A stretch of 64,000 bases of DNA, from contig NZ_KE332512.1 of NCBI RefSeq assembly GCF_000412995.1, positions 1,442,694 through 1,506,693 on the forward strand, written 5' to 3'. Source of the DNA: Treponema vincentii F0403. GTDB lineage: Bacteria > Spirochaetota > Spirochaetia > Treponematales > Treponemataceae. The notes beneath the pieces were generated by a model that worked only from the letters and a program-made list of their open reading frames with translations, did no database searches and was not told the origin of the DNA. Of the stretch, positions 53,376 to 62,392 are shown piece after piece (position 1 is the stretch's first letter; every line of letters starts with the position of its first letter). A program made the position numbers and the translations under genes.

Positions 53376-55907
53376 ATGAAAGGAACCGAGAGAACGGCAA
53401 ACGTGTTGTGTTTTGCAGCAGTGCTGATGTGTGCTGCCGCGGTAATGTGGAGCGGCTGTCAGGGAGCAAATGATCTGAAAAAGGATATAGAACACGGAAA
53501 CACCGGCACAAAAATCCTTCTCAAGTATGATGAGACAGTAATGTGGGTATGGCATGAAACTGAACCGCATCGCTATTCTCAACTATCTCCCAATTCTGAA
53601 GTTTTAGAAGGTACATCGTTACTCTTTGAGTCTAAAAATCTTCCTGATGGAAAACAAGTTGACAAATGGCAGGTAAACACAAAAGAGCTTACAGATGATA
53701 AATATACGGTTAATTCTGCCGACGCAGTTACCGAAGGTGGACAAAAAGTTATTACAGTAGCGTATACAACCAAAGCGGCGGAAGCAATCGTGATACGGTT
53801 TAACGAAAGCACTATTACAGTACAGAAGAGCGGCGGCAAAAGGATAAATTCCGGCGATACTGTTTACGAAGGGCACTGGATGAGATTCCGTGCTGTAAAT
53901 CTTCCTGCAGGACAACAAGTTGACAAATGGAAGATAAACGATAGGGAACTGAATGGGAGCAGGTATACGATTAATTCTGCCGACGCAGTTACCGAAGGCG
54001 GGCAAAAAGTTATTACGTTAGCGTATACAACCAAACCTGCGGAAGCAATCGTGATACGGTTTAATGAAAACGAACTTGAAGTGCATAGGAGCGGCAGCAG
54101 TGAATTTATCTATGACAGAGATACTATTTACGAAGGAGCCGGCATCTGGTTCAATGCTATCAATCTTCTCCCAGGACAGCAAGTTGACAAATGGAAGATA
54201 AACGATAAGGAACTTAATGATGCTTGGTATACGATTAATTCTGCCGACGCAGTTACCGAAGGCGGACAAAAAGTTATCACGGTAACGTATACAACCAAGG
54301 CAGCCGAAGCAATTGTGATAAAGTTTGATAAAAATAAGATTGAAGTGCATAAGAGTATCAGCGATGAATCTATCCATAATGGAGACATTATTTACGAAGG
54401 AACCAAGATTTGGTTCCGTGCTGTAAATCTTCCTGCAGGACAGCAAGTTGATAAATGGAAAATAAACGATAGGGAACTTAATGATGCTTGGTATACGATT
54501 AATTCTGCCGACGCAATTCCCGAAGGTGGGCAAAAAGTTATTACGTTAGCGTATACAACCAAACCTGCGGAAGCAATCGTGATACGGTTTAATGAAAACG
54601 AACTTGAAGTGCATAGGAGCGGCAGCAGTGAATTTATCCATAACGGAGATACTATGTACGAAGGTGCCGATATCTGGTTCCGTGCCGTAAATCTTCCTGC
54701 AGGGCAGCAAGTTGACAAATGGACAGTAAACGATAAGAAACTTAATGGGTATAGATATACAATCGATATTGCCGATACAGTTACCGAAGGCGGACAAAAA
54801 GTTATTACAGTAACGTATACAACCAAAGCTGCGGAAGCAATCGTGGTACGGTTTAATGAAAACGATATTAAGGTATATAAGAATGGCAGCGGCTCCATCA
54901 AGAACGGAGCTTCCGTTGACGAAGGGTCAAGGTTATTGTTCTATACTGTAAATCTTCCTGCAGGACAGCAAGTTGATAAATGGAAGATAAACGATCGGAA
55001 ACTTAATTATGATTGGTATACGGTTAATTCTGCCGACACAGTTACCGAAGGTGGGCAAAAAGTTATTACGGTAGCGTATACAACCAAAGCGGCGGAAGCA
55101 ATCGTGATAAAGTTTGATAAAAATAAGATTGAGGTATATAAAGAAGGTGAAGATACCTCCATCCAAGATGGAGACACCGTATATGAAGGGACTCCTATAT
55201 GGTTCGGCCTGGCAAATCTTGCTGAAGGGATTCCTGCAGGACAGACATTTAACGGCTGGACGATAAACGGCAAGGAATACAATGACAGTGCTTATACGGT
55301 AACACTTGCCGACGCAGTTACCGAAGGTTCTCAGAAAGTTATCACGATTGCATATACTGCAAAACCCGGCACCGATCCTGTAGTTATTAAATTTGACCCT
55401 GCCTTTGTTAGGGTATACCATCGGGATGCTAACACTCCCGTACAGAACGGACAAACGCTTTATGCGGGAACAGAATTACGGATTCGCAAACGCAAGGTAA
55501 ATGCCATCAATAAATGGCTTATCAATACGAAAGAATATTGGGGAAAATCTTCTGCATATAGCATAAATTCTGCCCATGCAATCGAAGAAAACGGGCAAAA
55601 GGTTATCCGCATAAGTTTTACCGTTTCCCCTGTTCAGATGATGACCGTTCAATTTGATCCGGCTTTAATCGAATGTAAAACCGTTACCGGCAAAACCATA
55701 ACCTCCGGCTATGAAGGGCCTGCCTATTTGTACGCAATACTCACGGCAAAACTACCGTCCGGTAAGAAGGTAAAGCATTGGGAGATAAACGGACGGAAAA
55801 TCCCCGGCTCGGAAGGGCAGAAAACGCTTGAAGGGCAGGCAGATCCTGATTTTGCCGTAGAGGAAAACGGTAAGAAAGTTGTAAAAGTGAATCTTGTTGT
55901 AGAATAA
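53376..55907 (+). CDS. Large repeat lipoprotein (about nine 88-residue units)
   Basis: 843 residues. The signal peptide ends in lipobox MWSGC (Cys28). The mature protein is nearly all tandem units of about 88 residues with the pattern AIVIRFNENELEVHRS, GDTIYEGADIWFRAVNLPAG, QQVDKWKINDRELND, YTINSADAVTEGGQKVIT, VAYTTK. Six or seven are close copies, and the last two are diverged. At the DNA level, segments at 54039 and 54567 are nearly identical, 528 bases apart, which is two units. It is probably a surface-exposed adhesin or antigen with Ig-like beta domains. AAAGGAGG precedes the ATG. Function is unknown, and recombination between units could change its length. Confidence 0.85.
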   Translation: MKGTERTANVLCFAAVLMCAAAVMWSGCQGANDLKKDIEHGNTGTKILLKYDETVMWVWHETEPHRYSQLSPNSEVLEGTSLLFESKNLPDGKQVDKWQVNTKELTDDKYTVNSADAVTEGGQKVITVAYTTKAAEAIVIRFNESTITVQKSGGKRINSGDTVYEGHWMRFRAVNLPAGQQVDKWKINDRELNGSRYTINSADAVTEGGQKVITLAYTTKPAEAIVIRFNENELEVHRSGSSEFIYDRDTIYEGAGIWFNAINLLPGQQVDKWKINDKELNDAWYTINSADAVTEGGQKVITVTYTTKAAEAIVIKFDKNKIEVHKSISDESIHNGDIIYEGTKIWFRAVNLPAGQQVDKWKINDRELNDAWYTINSADAIPEGGQKVITLAYTTKPAEAIVIRFNENELEVHRSGSSEFIHNGDTMYEGADIWFRAVNLPAGQQVDKWTVNDKKLNGYRYTIDIADTVTEGGQKVITVTYTTKAAEAIVVRFNENDIKVYKNGSGSIKNGASVDEGSRLLFYTVNLPAGQQVDKWKINDRKLNYDWYTVNSADTVTEGGQKVITVAYTTKAAEAIVIKFDKNKIEVYKEGEDTSIQDGDTVYEGTPIWFGLANLAEGIPAGQTFNGWTINGKEYNDSAYTVTLADAVTEGSQKVITIAYTAKPGTDPVVIKFDPAFVRVYHRDANTPVQNGQTLYAGTELRIRKRKVNAINKWLINTKEYWGKSSAYSINSAHAIEENGQKVIRISFTVSPVQMMTVQFDPALIECKTVTGKTITSGYEGPAYLYAILTAKLPSGKKVKHWEINGRKIPGSEGQKTLEGQADPDFAVEENGKKVVKVNLVVE

Positions 55908-55929
55908 GCGTCTTCCGCTTAATTTCACG

Positions 55930-56347
55930 GACATCCTCGCCCCAAAATACACCTCCTTGCACATCTTTGGGCTGCAAGTTTACACAGCAAACTTTTATTC
56001 AGCGAAGTACATAGACGTACTTCGCTGAGCAAGCAACGCCGTAGATGTGCTGTATATTTCAAAAGGGCACCTTTTGAAAATAGGCGGTGCAGATACAAGG
56101 AGTTAGCGGAAAATAAAGCGGAGACGTACTTGTTGTACGTTGAGCATTTATTTTCCGCGTGCGACGCAGTAGATGTGCCGCATACTGTACAACCATCCCT
56201 TTTGAAAATACCTCTTCCGTAAGCCTTTTGAAATAGACAGTACAGATACAAGGCGCTTAGCAAATTCCAACCGCAGGCGTATCTATGATACGTTGAGGAT
56301 TGGAATTTGCGTAGCAACGCCGTAGATGTGCTGTATATTTCAAAAGG
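55930..56347. repeat. Cluster of palindromic TTTCAAAAGG elements
   Basis: The 649-base gap before arsR is mostly repeats. 55930-56067 holds a degenerate TCCTTG-loop hairpin, AGTTTAC/AGCAAACT, a perfect 12-base-pair stem at 55999-56028, and an end CGCCGTAGATGTGCTGTATATTTCAAAAGG. 56070-56186 is a copy with inner arms GCGGAAAATAAA and TTTATTTTCCGC. 56224-56347 is a full copy: CCTTTTGAAATAGACAG, inner arms GCAAATTCCAA and TTGGAATTTGC, right end TATTTCAAAAGG. There is no ORF or transposase inside. Confidence 0.7.
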
Positions 56348-56349
56348 AC

Positions 56350-56378
56350 TTGACATAGCGTTTAGTTGCTCATATACT
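56350..56378 (+). promoter_or_regulatory. Promoter of the arsR / P-type ATPase unit
   Basis: TTGACA at 56350-56355 and TATACT at 56373-56378 are separated by 17 bases. The -35 box begins three bases after the end of the palindromic repeat, so the repeat forms the upstream boundary of the promoter. Confidence 0.75.
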
Positions 56379-56384
56379 CAAATA

Positions 56385-56410
56385 AACAATTGAACATCTG
56401 TTCATATGTT
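56385..56410. promoter_or_regulatory. ArsR/SmtB-type operator
   Basis: AACAATTGAACA-TC-TGTTCATATGTT is a 12-2-12 imperfect palindrome with a perfect TGAACA/TGTTCA core, the form bound by ArsR/SmtB metal sensors. It sits around the expected transcription start, where a bound repressor would block RNA polymerase. It lies about 150 bases upstream of the arsR-like gene it probably controls. Confidence 0.8.
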
Positions 56411-56556
56411 TGTTTAAGCATAAAACTATACGGCTGTTCTGCGAAGGCAGAACTGCAAAGTATGGCAGGGATATCCTACAAGTAATCAACGTTTGGGGCA
56501 TCATCAGTTAAGGAATTGCCCATGAGATTAATTCCTTGACGCAAGGAGGCAGCGTA

Positions 56557-56928
56557 ATGGAAAATCAAGTCGAACCGATCAATGAAGAGACAACGGAATA
56601 TTTTGACCCCGATGCCGTAGCGCATGCACGTTCAAAGATCCCCGATGAGGACACGATGACCGCATTGAGTGATTTTTTTAAGAACTTCGGCGATTCAACC
56701 CGTATTAAGATTGTGTCTGCGCTGATGGCTGGCGAGCTGTGTGTTGCCGACATTGCGGAGGTACTCGAAATATCCGCATCGGCAATTTCCCACCAACTGC
56801 GCATCCTAAGGCAGGCAAAAATGGTGCGGTCACGGCGAGTAGGAAAGCAAATCTACTATTCTATAGAAGACAATCACGTTGGCATCTTGTATACCGTCGG
56901 CATGGAACATATTCAGGAAGGGCGCTAG
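56557..56928 (+). CDS. ArsR/SmtB family metal-responsive repressor
   Basis: About 123 residues from ATG 56557, preceded by AAGGAGG. The winged-helix region reads NFGDSTRIKIVSALMAGELCVADIAEVLEISASAISHQLRILRQAKMVRSRRVGKQIYYSIED, typical of CadC/SmtB/NmtR sensors. ELCVADIAE contains the Cys and Asp often used at the metal site on helix alpha-3, and the C-terminal DNHVGILYTVGMEHIQEG has His and Asp residues that could form an alpha-5 zinc site. The neighbouring ATPase suggests it senses Zn, Cd or Pb. It likely represses its own promoter by binding 56385-56410. Confidence 0.9.
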   Translation: MENQVEPINEETTEYFDPDAVAHARSKIPDEDTMTALSDFFKNFGDSTRIKIVSALMAGELCVADIAEVLEISASAISHQLRILRQAKMVRSRRVGKQIYYSIEDNHVGILYTVGMEHIQEGR

Positions 56929-56972
56929 ACCAAAGGAGAGGTGACAAAAAGCGCTGTCTAAAATATCGCCCT

Positions 56973-57166
56973 CATCAACTGATGAACGTCCTTGTCCATC
57001 AGTTGATGGCGAATTTTGACAAAGCAAAATATCGCTTCTGCTATAACAACCGCCTTCCGTGGCGGTCAAGTTTGCGCTGCAAACTTGTTTATTTACGTGT
57101 ACGCGTAACGCGCACGACTAAAAACTTTTTCGGATGTTTAAACATCCTGCAAAAGTTTTTATAGGA
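56973..57166. repeat. Hairpin-module array, copy 3, between arsR and the ATPase gene
   Basis: Stem CATCAACTGATG/CATCAGTTGATG with TCCTTG in the loop (56973-57008), CGAATTTTGACAAAGC...ATCGCTTCT (57010-57039), ACCGCC/GGCGGT (57049-57066), CAAGTTTGC/GCAAACTTG (57067-57087), TTTACGTGTACGC-GTAA-CGCGCAC and a long stem AAAAACTTTT...AAAAGTTTTT enclosing GGATGTTT/AAACATCC (57120-57160). The last arm ends just before the GGAGG of the ATPase gene. In this position it could influence translation or transcript stability. Confidence 0.6.
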
Positions 57167-57172
57167 GGTAAA

Positions 57173-59455
57173 ATGGCTTGTAGTTGTATGGCATGTAATC
57201 ATATACACGAAACGCATAATCATGATGAACATCATCACGACAGTTTGTGGGATAAACACGATATTATCCGATTTAGCGTAGCGGCGGTGTTTTTTATCGC
57301 CGGGATCGTATTAAAAATTGCTTCCGAACCTTTCAAAATGACCGTTCAGTTCAACAGCGCTTCTTACTCCATTGCACTTTCATCACTGCTTTTTGTCGGT
57401 TCGTGGCTTGCTGCGGGATTGGAAGTTATCCAAACCTTGCTGAAAACCATCGGCAAAGGAACCGTTTTTGATGAAAACTTTCTGATGACTTTTGCAACAC
57501 TCGGCGCATTCATACTTGGAGAGTGGTCGGAAGGTGCCGCTGTTATGCTGTTCTATAACTTGGGTGAATTGCTGCAAGCCGCTGCCGTTCAACAATCACG
57601 GCGTTCGATTACCAACTTAATGGACTTACGGCCTGAATTTGTCCGGCTCTACCGTAATCCTGCCGATTCCGAATTGGAACACGGCGGTACACACGATTGC
57701 TGCGAGCATCACCATGAAGAAGAGGACGAAGATTGCGACCATCATCATGAACATCACCATGACCATTCGGAAATGTGTGAATGTGGCCATGACCATGAAG
57801 GCCGGCACGAACATCACCATGAAGAATGTGATTGCGCCGAACATGAACATGCCCATGAGCATGAACACCATCACGATCATGAAGAATGCGGGTGCGGGCA
57901 TCATCATGCGGGAAATGATGCAAGTCTTGTTGCCCCGGAAGACGTGCCGGTCGGTACGCTGATCCTTGTAAAAGCGGGAGAGAAAGTTCCGCTGGATGGA
58001 ATATTGGTCGAAGGAGCCTGCTCTTTTGATACGTCGTCGATGACGGGAGAGAGTATTCCCCGCTTTATCGAAGCAGGCGGTACGGTGCTTGCTGGCTTCG
58101 TCAATACGGACGGGCTTGCGGTGATTAAAACCACCGTCGCGGCGGAAAATACCGCTGCGGCTAAAATGCTGCAGTTGGTGGAAAATGCGCAAGACCGCAA
58201 GGCAAAAACGGAACGGCTCATTTCGAGCTTTGCCCGGGTATATACGCCGATTGTAACTATCGGCGCCGTAGTGCTGGCGCTTTTGCCGCCGCTACTGCTT
58301 TCGGCCGTGCATGGAAATCCGCTTTCGTGGAATGCGTTTGTGCCGTGGATTTCGCGCGGCTTGGTATTCCTTGTCATATCCTGCCCCTGTGCCTTTGTCA
58401 TCTCCGTTCCGCTCGGCTACTTCGGCGGACTCGGCGGTGCGGCAAAAAAGGGTATATTGATTAAAGGCGCGGATTTTATCGACTCGCTGGCTAAAACGGA
58501 CAGTGTTGTATTCGACAAAACAGGAACGCTGACGGCAGGTGTCTTAACGGTACAGCAGGTTCTTCCGGCCGAGCAGTTTGCTACGGAAGAGTTCCTTGAA
58601 CTTGCCTATATCGCCGAATATCATTCAGGCCATCCGATTGCCAATGCAGTAAAAGACCATATTCAGGGACAGCTCGGTAAAGAGAAAACAGCCGCTTTTG
58701 AAAAAGCAGCCGCCGAACTTAAACAATACACGGAAAAGGCAGGTTCAGGCGTTGAAATGCTCCATAACGGACGGGAACTTGCAGCAGGTTCCGCGCTGTT
58801 TATTCTCGGCGATGCTGAAAAGCAGCCTGCATCTATTGCGCAGGCTGAAGGAATAAAGGTGTTCCTTTCCTACGGCGGGCGCTATGCGGGATGCATTATA
58901 TGCAGCGACAGCATTAAACCGCAATCCGCAGAAGCTATACGGGAACTGCGAAGAGCCGGCGTCGGCTATCTTGAAATGCTTACCGGCGATACCAAACGCA
59001 CGGGCGAAAAGATCGCTGCGGACTTGCAGCTTGACCGCTGCAGCAGCGAGCTTTTGCCGCACGAAAAGGTTGCCCGTTTTGAAGAAATCAGCGCAGAGCG
59101 GAAAAAGGTTAACGCCGGCGCCGTATGCGTATTTGTCGGAGACGGAATCAACGATGCGCCTGTTCTTGCCCGTGCGGATGTGGGTATCGCGATGGGCGGA
59201 ATCGGCAGCGACGCCGCAATCGAAGCCGCCGACGTCGTGCTTATGACCGACAACCCGCAGCTGATCCCGCAAGCAATCAAGTCGGCACGCTTTACACGGC
59301 AAATCGTTAAGCAGAATATCGCTATGTCATTTGCCGTTAAAATCGCCTTTTTAGCAGGCGGCGCACTCGGTATTATCGGTTTATGGGCTGCAGTGTTCGC
59401 CGATGTCGGCGTCGCGCTTCTTGCAGTGTGCAATTCGCTGCGGGCACGGCGGTAG
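57173..59455 (+). CDS. Heavy-metal P-type ATPase (Zn/Cd/Pb exporter) with His-rich insertion
   Basis: 760 residues from ATG 57173 (GGAGG upstream). P1B-type landmarks: membrane motif SCPCAF, phosphorylation site DKTGTL, phosphatase motif TGES, SGHPIA and VGDGINDAP. CPC with the HP locus indicates Zn, Cd or Pb export. Instead of an N-terminal HMA domain there is a short Cys/His-rich start (MACSCMACNHIHETHNH). About 90 residues with some 29 His and 9 Cys are inserted in the loop before the actuator domain, between VRLYRNPADS and LVAPEDVPVG. It is paired with the ArsR-like regulator. It most resembles ZntA/CadA. Metal choice is inferred. Confidence 0.9.
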   Translation: MACSCMACNHIHETHNHDEHHHDSLWDKHDIIRFSVAAVFFIAGIVLKIASEPFKMTVQFNSASYSIALSSLLFVGSWLAAGLEVIQTLLKTIGKGTVFDENFLMTFATLGAFILGEWSEGAAVMLFYNLGELLQAAAVQQSRRSITNLMDLRPEFVRLYRNPADSELEHGGTHDCCEHHHEEEDEDCDHHHEHHHDHSEMCECGHDHEGRHEHHHEECDCAEHEHAHEHEHHHDHEECGCGHHHAGNDASLVAPEDVPVGTLILVKAGEKVPLDGILVEGACSFDTSSMTGESIPRFIEAGGTVLAGFVNTDGLAVIKTTVAAENTAAAKMLQLVENAQDRKAKTERLISSFARVYTPIVTIGAVVLALLPPLLLSAVHGNPLSWNAFVPWISRGLVFLVISCPCAFVISVPLGYFGGLGGAAKKGILIKGADFIDSLAKTDSVVFDKTGTLTAGVLTVQQVLPAEQFATEEFLELAYIAEYHSGHPIANAVKDHIQGQLGKEKTAAFEKAAAELKQYTEKAGSGVEMLHNGRELAAGSALFILGDAEKQPASIAQAEGIKVFLSYGGRYAGCIICSDSIKPQSAEAIRELRRAGVGYLEMLTGDTKRTGEKIAADLQLDRCSSELLPHEKVARFEEISAERKKVNAGAVCVFVGDGINDAPVLARADVGIAMGGIGSDAAIEAADVVLMTDNPQLIPQAIKSARFTRQIVKQNIAMSFAVKIAFLAGGALGIIGLWAAVFADVGVALLAVCNSLRARR

Positions 59456-59479
59456 AACGGTGTATTTGACAGGTAAAGG

Positions 59480-59520
59480 CCGTGTGCAGGATTATTCTTG
59501 CACACGGTTTAAAATATTTT
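59480..59520 (+). terminator. Terminator after the metal ATPase gene
   Basis: The arms CCGTGTGCA (59480-59488) and TGCACACGG (59499-59507) pair perfectly and are followed by a T-rich stretch TTTAAAATATTTT. It closes the arsR-ATPase unit. Confidence 0.8.
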
Positions 59521-59662
59521 CTGTTGATTTTTCCCCTTTTATCCCTTATACTAAAGCTAAATAGTTTTAAGGGAACCTCTAAAAACTTTAGATTTTAGAC
59601 GCCCTAAGGTGTCGATAAGATACCGACAATTAACATTGATATCCTTCCGGATGGAGTATGCT

Positions 59663-62278
59663 ATGATATCATTAACCGTTAACGGCCGGATTGTTGAAGC
59701 CGAAGAAAATCAAAAACTTATCTATTTTTTACGCGATTCACTGCGCTTAACTTCCGTTAAAAACGGTTGTATGGAAGGCGCCTGCGGAACTTGTACCGTT
59801 TTAATAGACGGAAAACCGATGAAGGCCTGTGTTCAAGTGACCGGAAAATTAGCAGGAAAGACAATTACAACGCTTGAAGGCTTCCCTGAGCGTGAGCTTG
59901 CCGTGTATCAATATGCGTTCGCTCATTGCGGCGCGGTGCAATGCGGATTTTGTATTCCCGGTATGATTATTTGTGCAAAAGCGTTGATAGACGGAAATCC
60001 CAATCCCTCATCCGCGGATGTAAAACAAGCCATTCGTAATAATATTTGCCGGTGTACCGGTTATGTAAAAATTGAAGAAGCTATCTTGTTAGCAGCAAAG
60101 ATGCTGCGCGAAAATATACCCGTGCCGGAAGCAAAAACCGAAGCCGCTGTAGGAAGCAGCGCGCTCCGTGTCGATTCATACGCGAAAGCCGCAGGTACAG
60201 CCGAATATGCCGACGATATATATCTGGACGGAATGCTGTACGGAAGTGCCGTACGCACGGCATATCCGCGGGCAAAAGTGCTGTCAATCGACACCTCAGA
60301 GGCGGAAAAAATGCCGGGCGTCCATATCGTCATGACAGCAAAAGATCTCCCCGGTATGCAAAAAATCGGACACTTAAAAAAGGACTGGGATGTCCTTATT
60401 CCGCTCGGCAAAGGAACACATTATTTAGGAGATGCCATCGTTCTGATTGCCGCCGAAACCCGCGAAATTTTGGAAGCTGCAAAAAAAGCGGTAAAAATCG
60501 AATATGAAGAATTAGCGCCCGTATGCTCCATAGCGGAAGCAATGGCGGAAGATGCGCCTCATGTCCATGAAAGCGGCAATCTTCTTTCAAAAGAACATCT
60601 CGTGCGTGGCAATGCCGATGAGAAGTTGAAAAATTCAAAATATGTCGTTTCTCACCACTATTCCGTACCGCCGACCGAGCATGCCTTTTTAGAGCCTGAA
60701 ACGGCAGTGGCTATGCCGGACGGAGAAGATGGTGTCATTATTTATTCGGGGGATCAAGGTATATATCAAACAAAACGGGAATGTTCGGAAGCGACCGGCT
60801 TACCCATCGATAAGGTGCGGGTTATCGCCAAGATGGTCGGCGGCGGCTTCGGCGGCAAAGAAGATATGAGCGTGCAACACCATGCGGCTATCCTTGCGTT
60901 AAAGACCGGACGCCCCGTCAAGGTGAGTTTAAGCAGAAAAGAGAGTATGATTATCCATCCGAAGCGGCACGCGATGGAAATGGATTTTACCCTCGGCTGC
61001 GACGAAAACGGCTACCTAACCGGCTTAAAAGCGGTGCTCCATTCGGACACCGGCGCCTATGCCTCCCTCGGCGGGCCGGTACTGCAGCGAGCCTGTACCC
61101 ATGCAGCAGGGCCGTATAACTATCAGGATATCGACATACTCGGCTGCGCGTGGTACACCAATAACCCGCCGGCCGGTGCATTCAGAGGATTCGGCGTAAC
61201 GCAAAGCTGCTTTGCCGTTGAATCGTGTATCAATCTATTGGCGGAAAAGGTTGGTATCAGTCCGTGGGAAATCCGCTACCGGAATGCAATCCGTCCCGGG
61301 CAGGTTCTGCCGAACGGTCAGTATGCCGACGATTCAACCGCTCTTGTACAAACCCTCGAAGCGGTAAAGCCGTATTACGATGCGCACCCGAAAGCAGGTA
61401 TTGCCTGCGCCATTAAAAATTCCGGACTAGGAGTAGGCATCCCCGACTTTGGGCGGACAACCCTGCGGCTTCAAGCAGATGGCGTGCATATCTATTCCAG
61501 CGCAGCTTGTATCGGGCAGGGGGTTGGAACAATCCTCTTGCAGATTGTCAGCGAGGTGCTTAATCTGCCGCGCAGTCTTTTACACTACGAAACACCCGAC
61601 ACCAAGTTTGCTCCCGATGCGGGAGAAACAACCGCCTCGCGTCAGACCGTATTTACCGGTGAAAGTGCTCGTATGGCTGCTACCGATGTCAAAAGAGCGC
61701 TTGAAGAAGAACTACAAAAGCGCGGCAAAACCGGTTGCCTTTCCGAACACATAGATATACTGCCCGAGCTGTTTACTGCTCTGAGTACCAAAGAATTTTT
61801 TGCGGAATATACCTATCCGACGGACAAACTGGGTTCCGACAAGCCTCATCCGGTAAGTCATGTCGCTTACGGCTATGCAACGCACCTCATCGATTTGGAT
61901 GAAGAAGGAAAACTCGCGTATGTGGAAGCTGCACACGATGTCGGCCGCGCGCTTAATCCGATTTCGCTGCAAGGGCAGATCGAAGGCGGCGTCGTGATGA
62001 GCCTCGGATATGCGCTAACGGAGGACTATCCGCTGCAAAAGAGTGTTCCGACCGCTAAATTCGGTACGCTCGGCTTGTTTAAAGCGCCGCAAGTACCGCC
62101 GATAAAGGTCGATATTATCGAACACAACGACAATGAACTTGCATGCGGCGCTAAGGGCATCGGCGAAATTGCCAGTATTCCCACCGCCCCTGCGGTAGCG
62201 CTTGCGTATTACAACCGCGACGGTATCTTTAGAACAAAGCTGCCGCTGGAAAATACACCGTACAGCCGGAAAAAATAA
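59663..62278 (+). CDS. Xanthine dehydrogenase-type molybdenum hydroxylase (Se-dependent-type fusion)
   Basis: 871 residues from ATG 59663 (GGAG upstream; 59651 also possible). The first 150 residues hold two 2Fe-2S clusters: C36, C41, C44, C56 in NGCMEGACGTCTVL..KAC, and C94, C97, C129, C131 in CGFC and CRC. The rest is the molybdopterin domain with GGGFGGKED, PPAGAFRGFG and GAKGIGE, whose Glu is the catalytic base. There is no FAD domain. Fusing the iron-sulfur and Mo domains in one chain is typical of the selenium-dependent xanthine dehydrogenase family, as I recall it. It oxidises purines or related heterocycles. The electron acceptor and Se use cannot be seen here. Confidence 0.85.
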   Translation: MISLTVNGRIVEAEENQKLIYFLRDSLRLTSVKNGCMEGACGTCTVLIDGKPMKACVQVTGKLAGKTITTLEGFPERELAVYQYAFAHCGAVQCGFCIPGMIICAKALIDGNPNPSSADVKQAIRNNICRCTGYVKIEEAILLAAKMLRENIPVPEAKTEAAVGSSALRVDSYAKAAGTAEYADDIYLDGMLYGSAVRTAYPRAKVLSIDTSEAEKMPGVHIVMTAKDLPGMQKIGHLKKDWDVLIPLGKGTHYLGDAIVLIAAETREILEAAKKAVKIEYEELAPVCSIAEAMAEDAPHVHESGNLLSKEHLVRGNADEKLKNSKYVVSHHYSVPPTEHAFLEPETAVAMPDGEDGVIIYSGDQGIYQTKRECSEATGLPIDKVRVIAKMVGGGFGGKEDMSVQHHAAILALKTGRPVKVSLSRKESMIIHPKRHAMEMDFTLGCDENGYLTGLKAVLHSDTGAYASLGGPVLQRACTHAAGPYNYQDIDILGCAWYTNNPPAGAFRGFGVTQSCFAVESCINLLAEKVGISPWEIRYRNAIRPGQVLPNGQYADDSTALVQTLEAVKPYYDAHPKAGIACAIKNSGLGVGIPDFGRTTLRLQADGVHIYSSAACIGQGVGTILLQIVSEVLNLPRSLLHYETPDTKFAPDAGETTASRQTVFTGESARMAATDVKRALEEELQKRGKTGCLSEHIDILPELFTALSTKEFFAEYTYPTDKLGSDKPHPVSHVAYGYATHLIDLDEEGKLAYVEAAHDVGRALNPISLQGQIEGGVVMSLGYALTEDYPLQKSVPTAKFGTLGLFKAPQVPPIKVDIIEHNDNELACGAKGIGEIASIPTAPAVALAYYNRDGIFRTKLPLENTPYSRKK

Positions 62279-62281
62279 ACT

Positions 62282-62325
62282 AAAAAAGCCGATTAAACAC
62301 ACTGTTGTGCTTAATCGGCTTTTTG
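62282..62325. terminator. Bidirectional terminator between convergent genes
   Basis: The stem AAAGCCGATTAA/TTAATCGGCTTT (62285-62296 and 62311-62322) with a 14-base loop is flanked by A-rich sequence on the left and T-rich sequence on the right. It can therefore end transcription from both the dehydrogenase gene (+) and the P83/100-type gene (-). Confidence 0.85.
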
Positions 62326-62392
62326 TCATTTTAAAAGGAGACCTCTAAAAACCTGCGTTTTTCAAGGTTCCCCTGAGATTTATTTGTACTTT

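Noticed and set aside
55930-56347. Repeats as integron attC sites
   Set aside because: The elements are palindromic, but I see no consistent GTTRRRY/RYYYAAC core pair at their ends and no gene cassettes between them.
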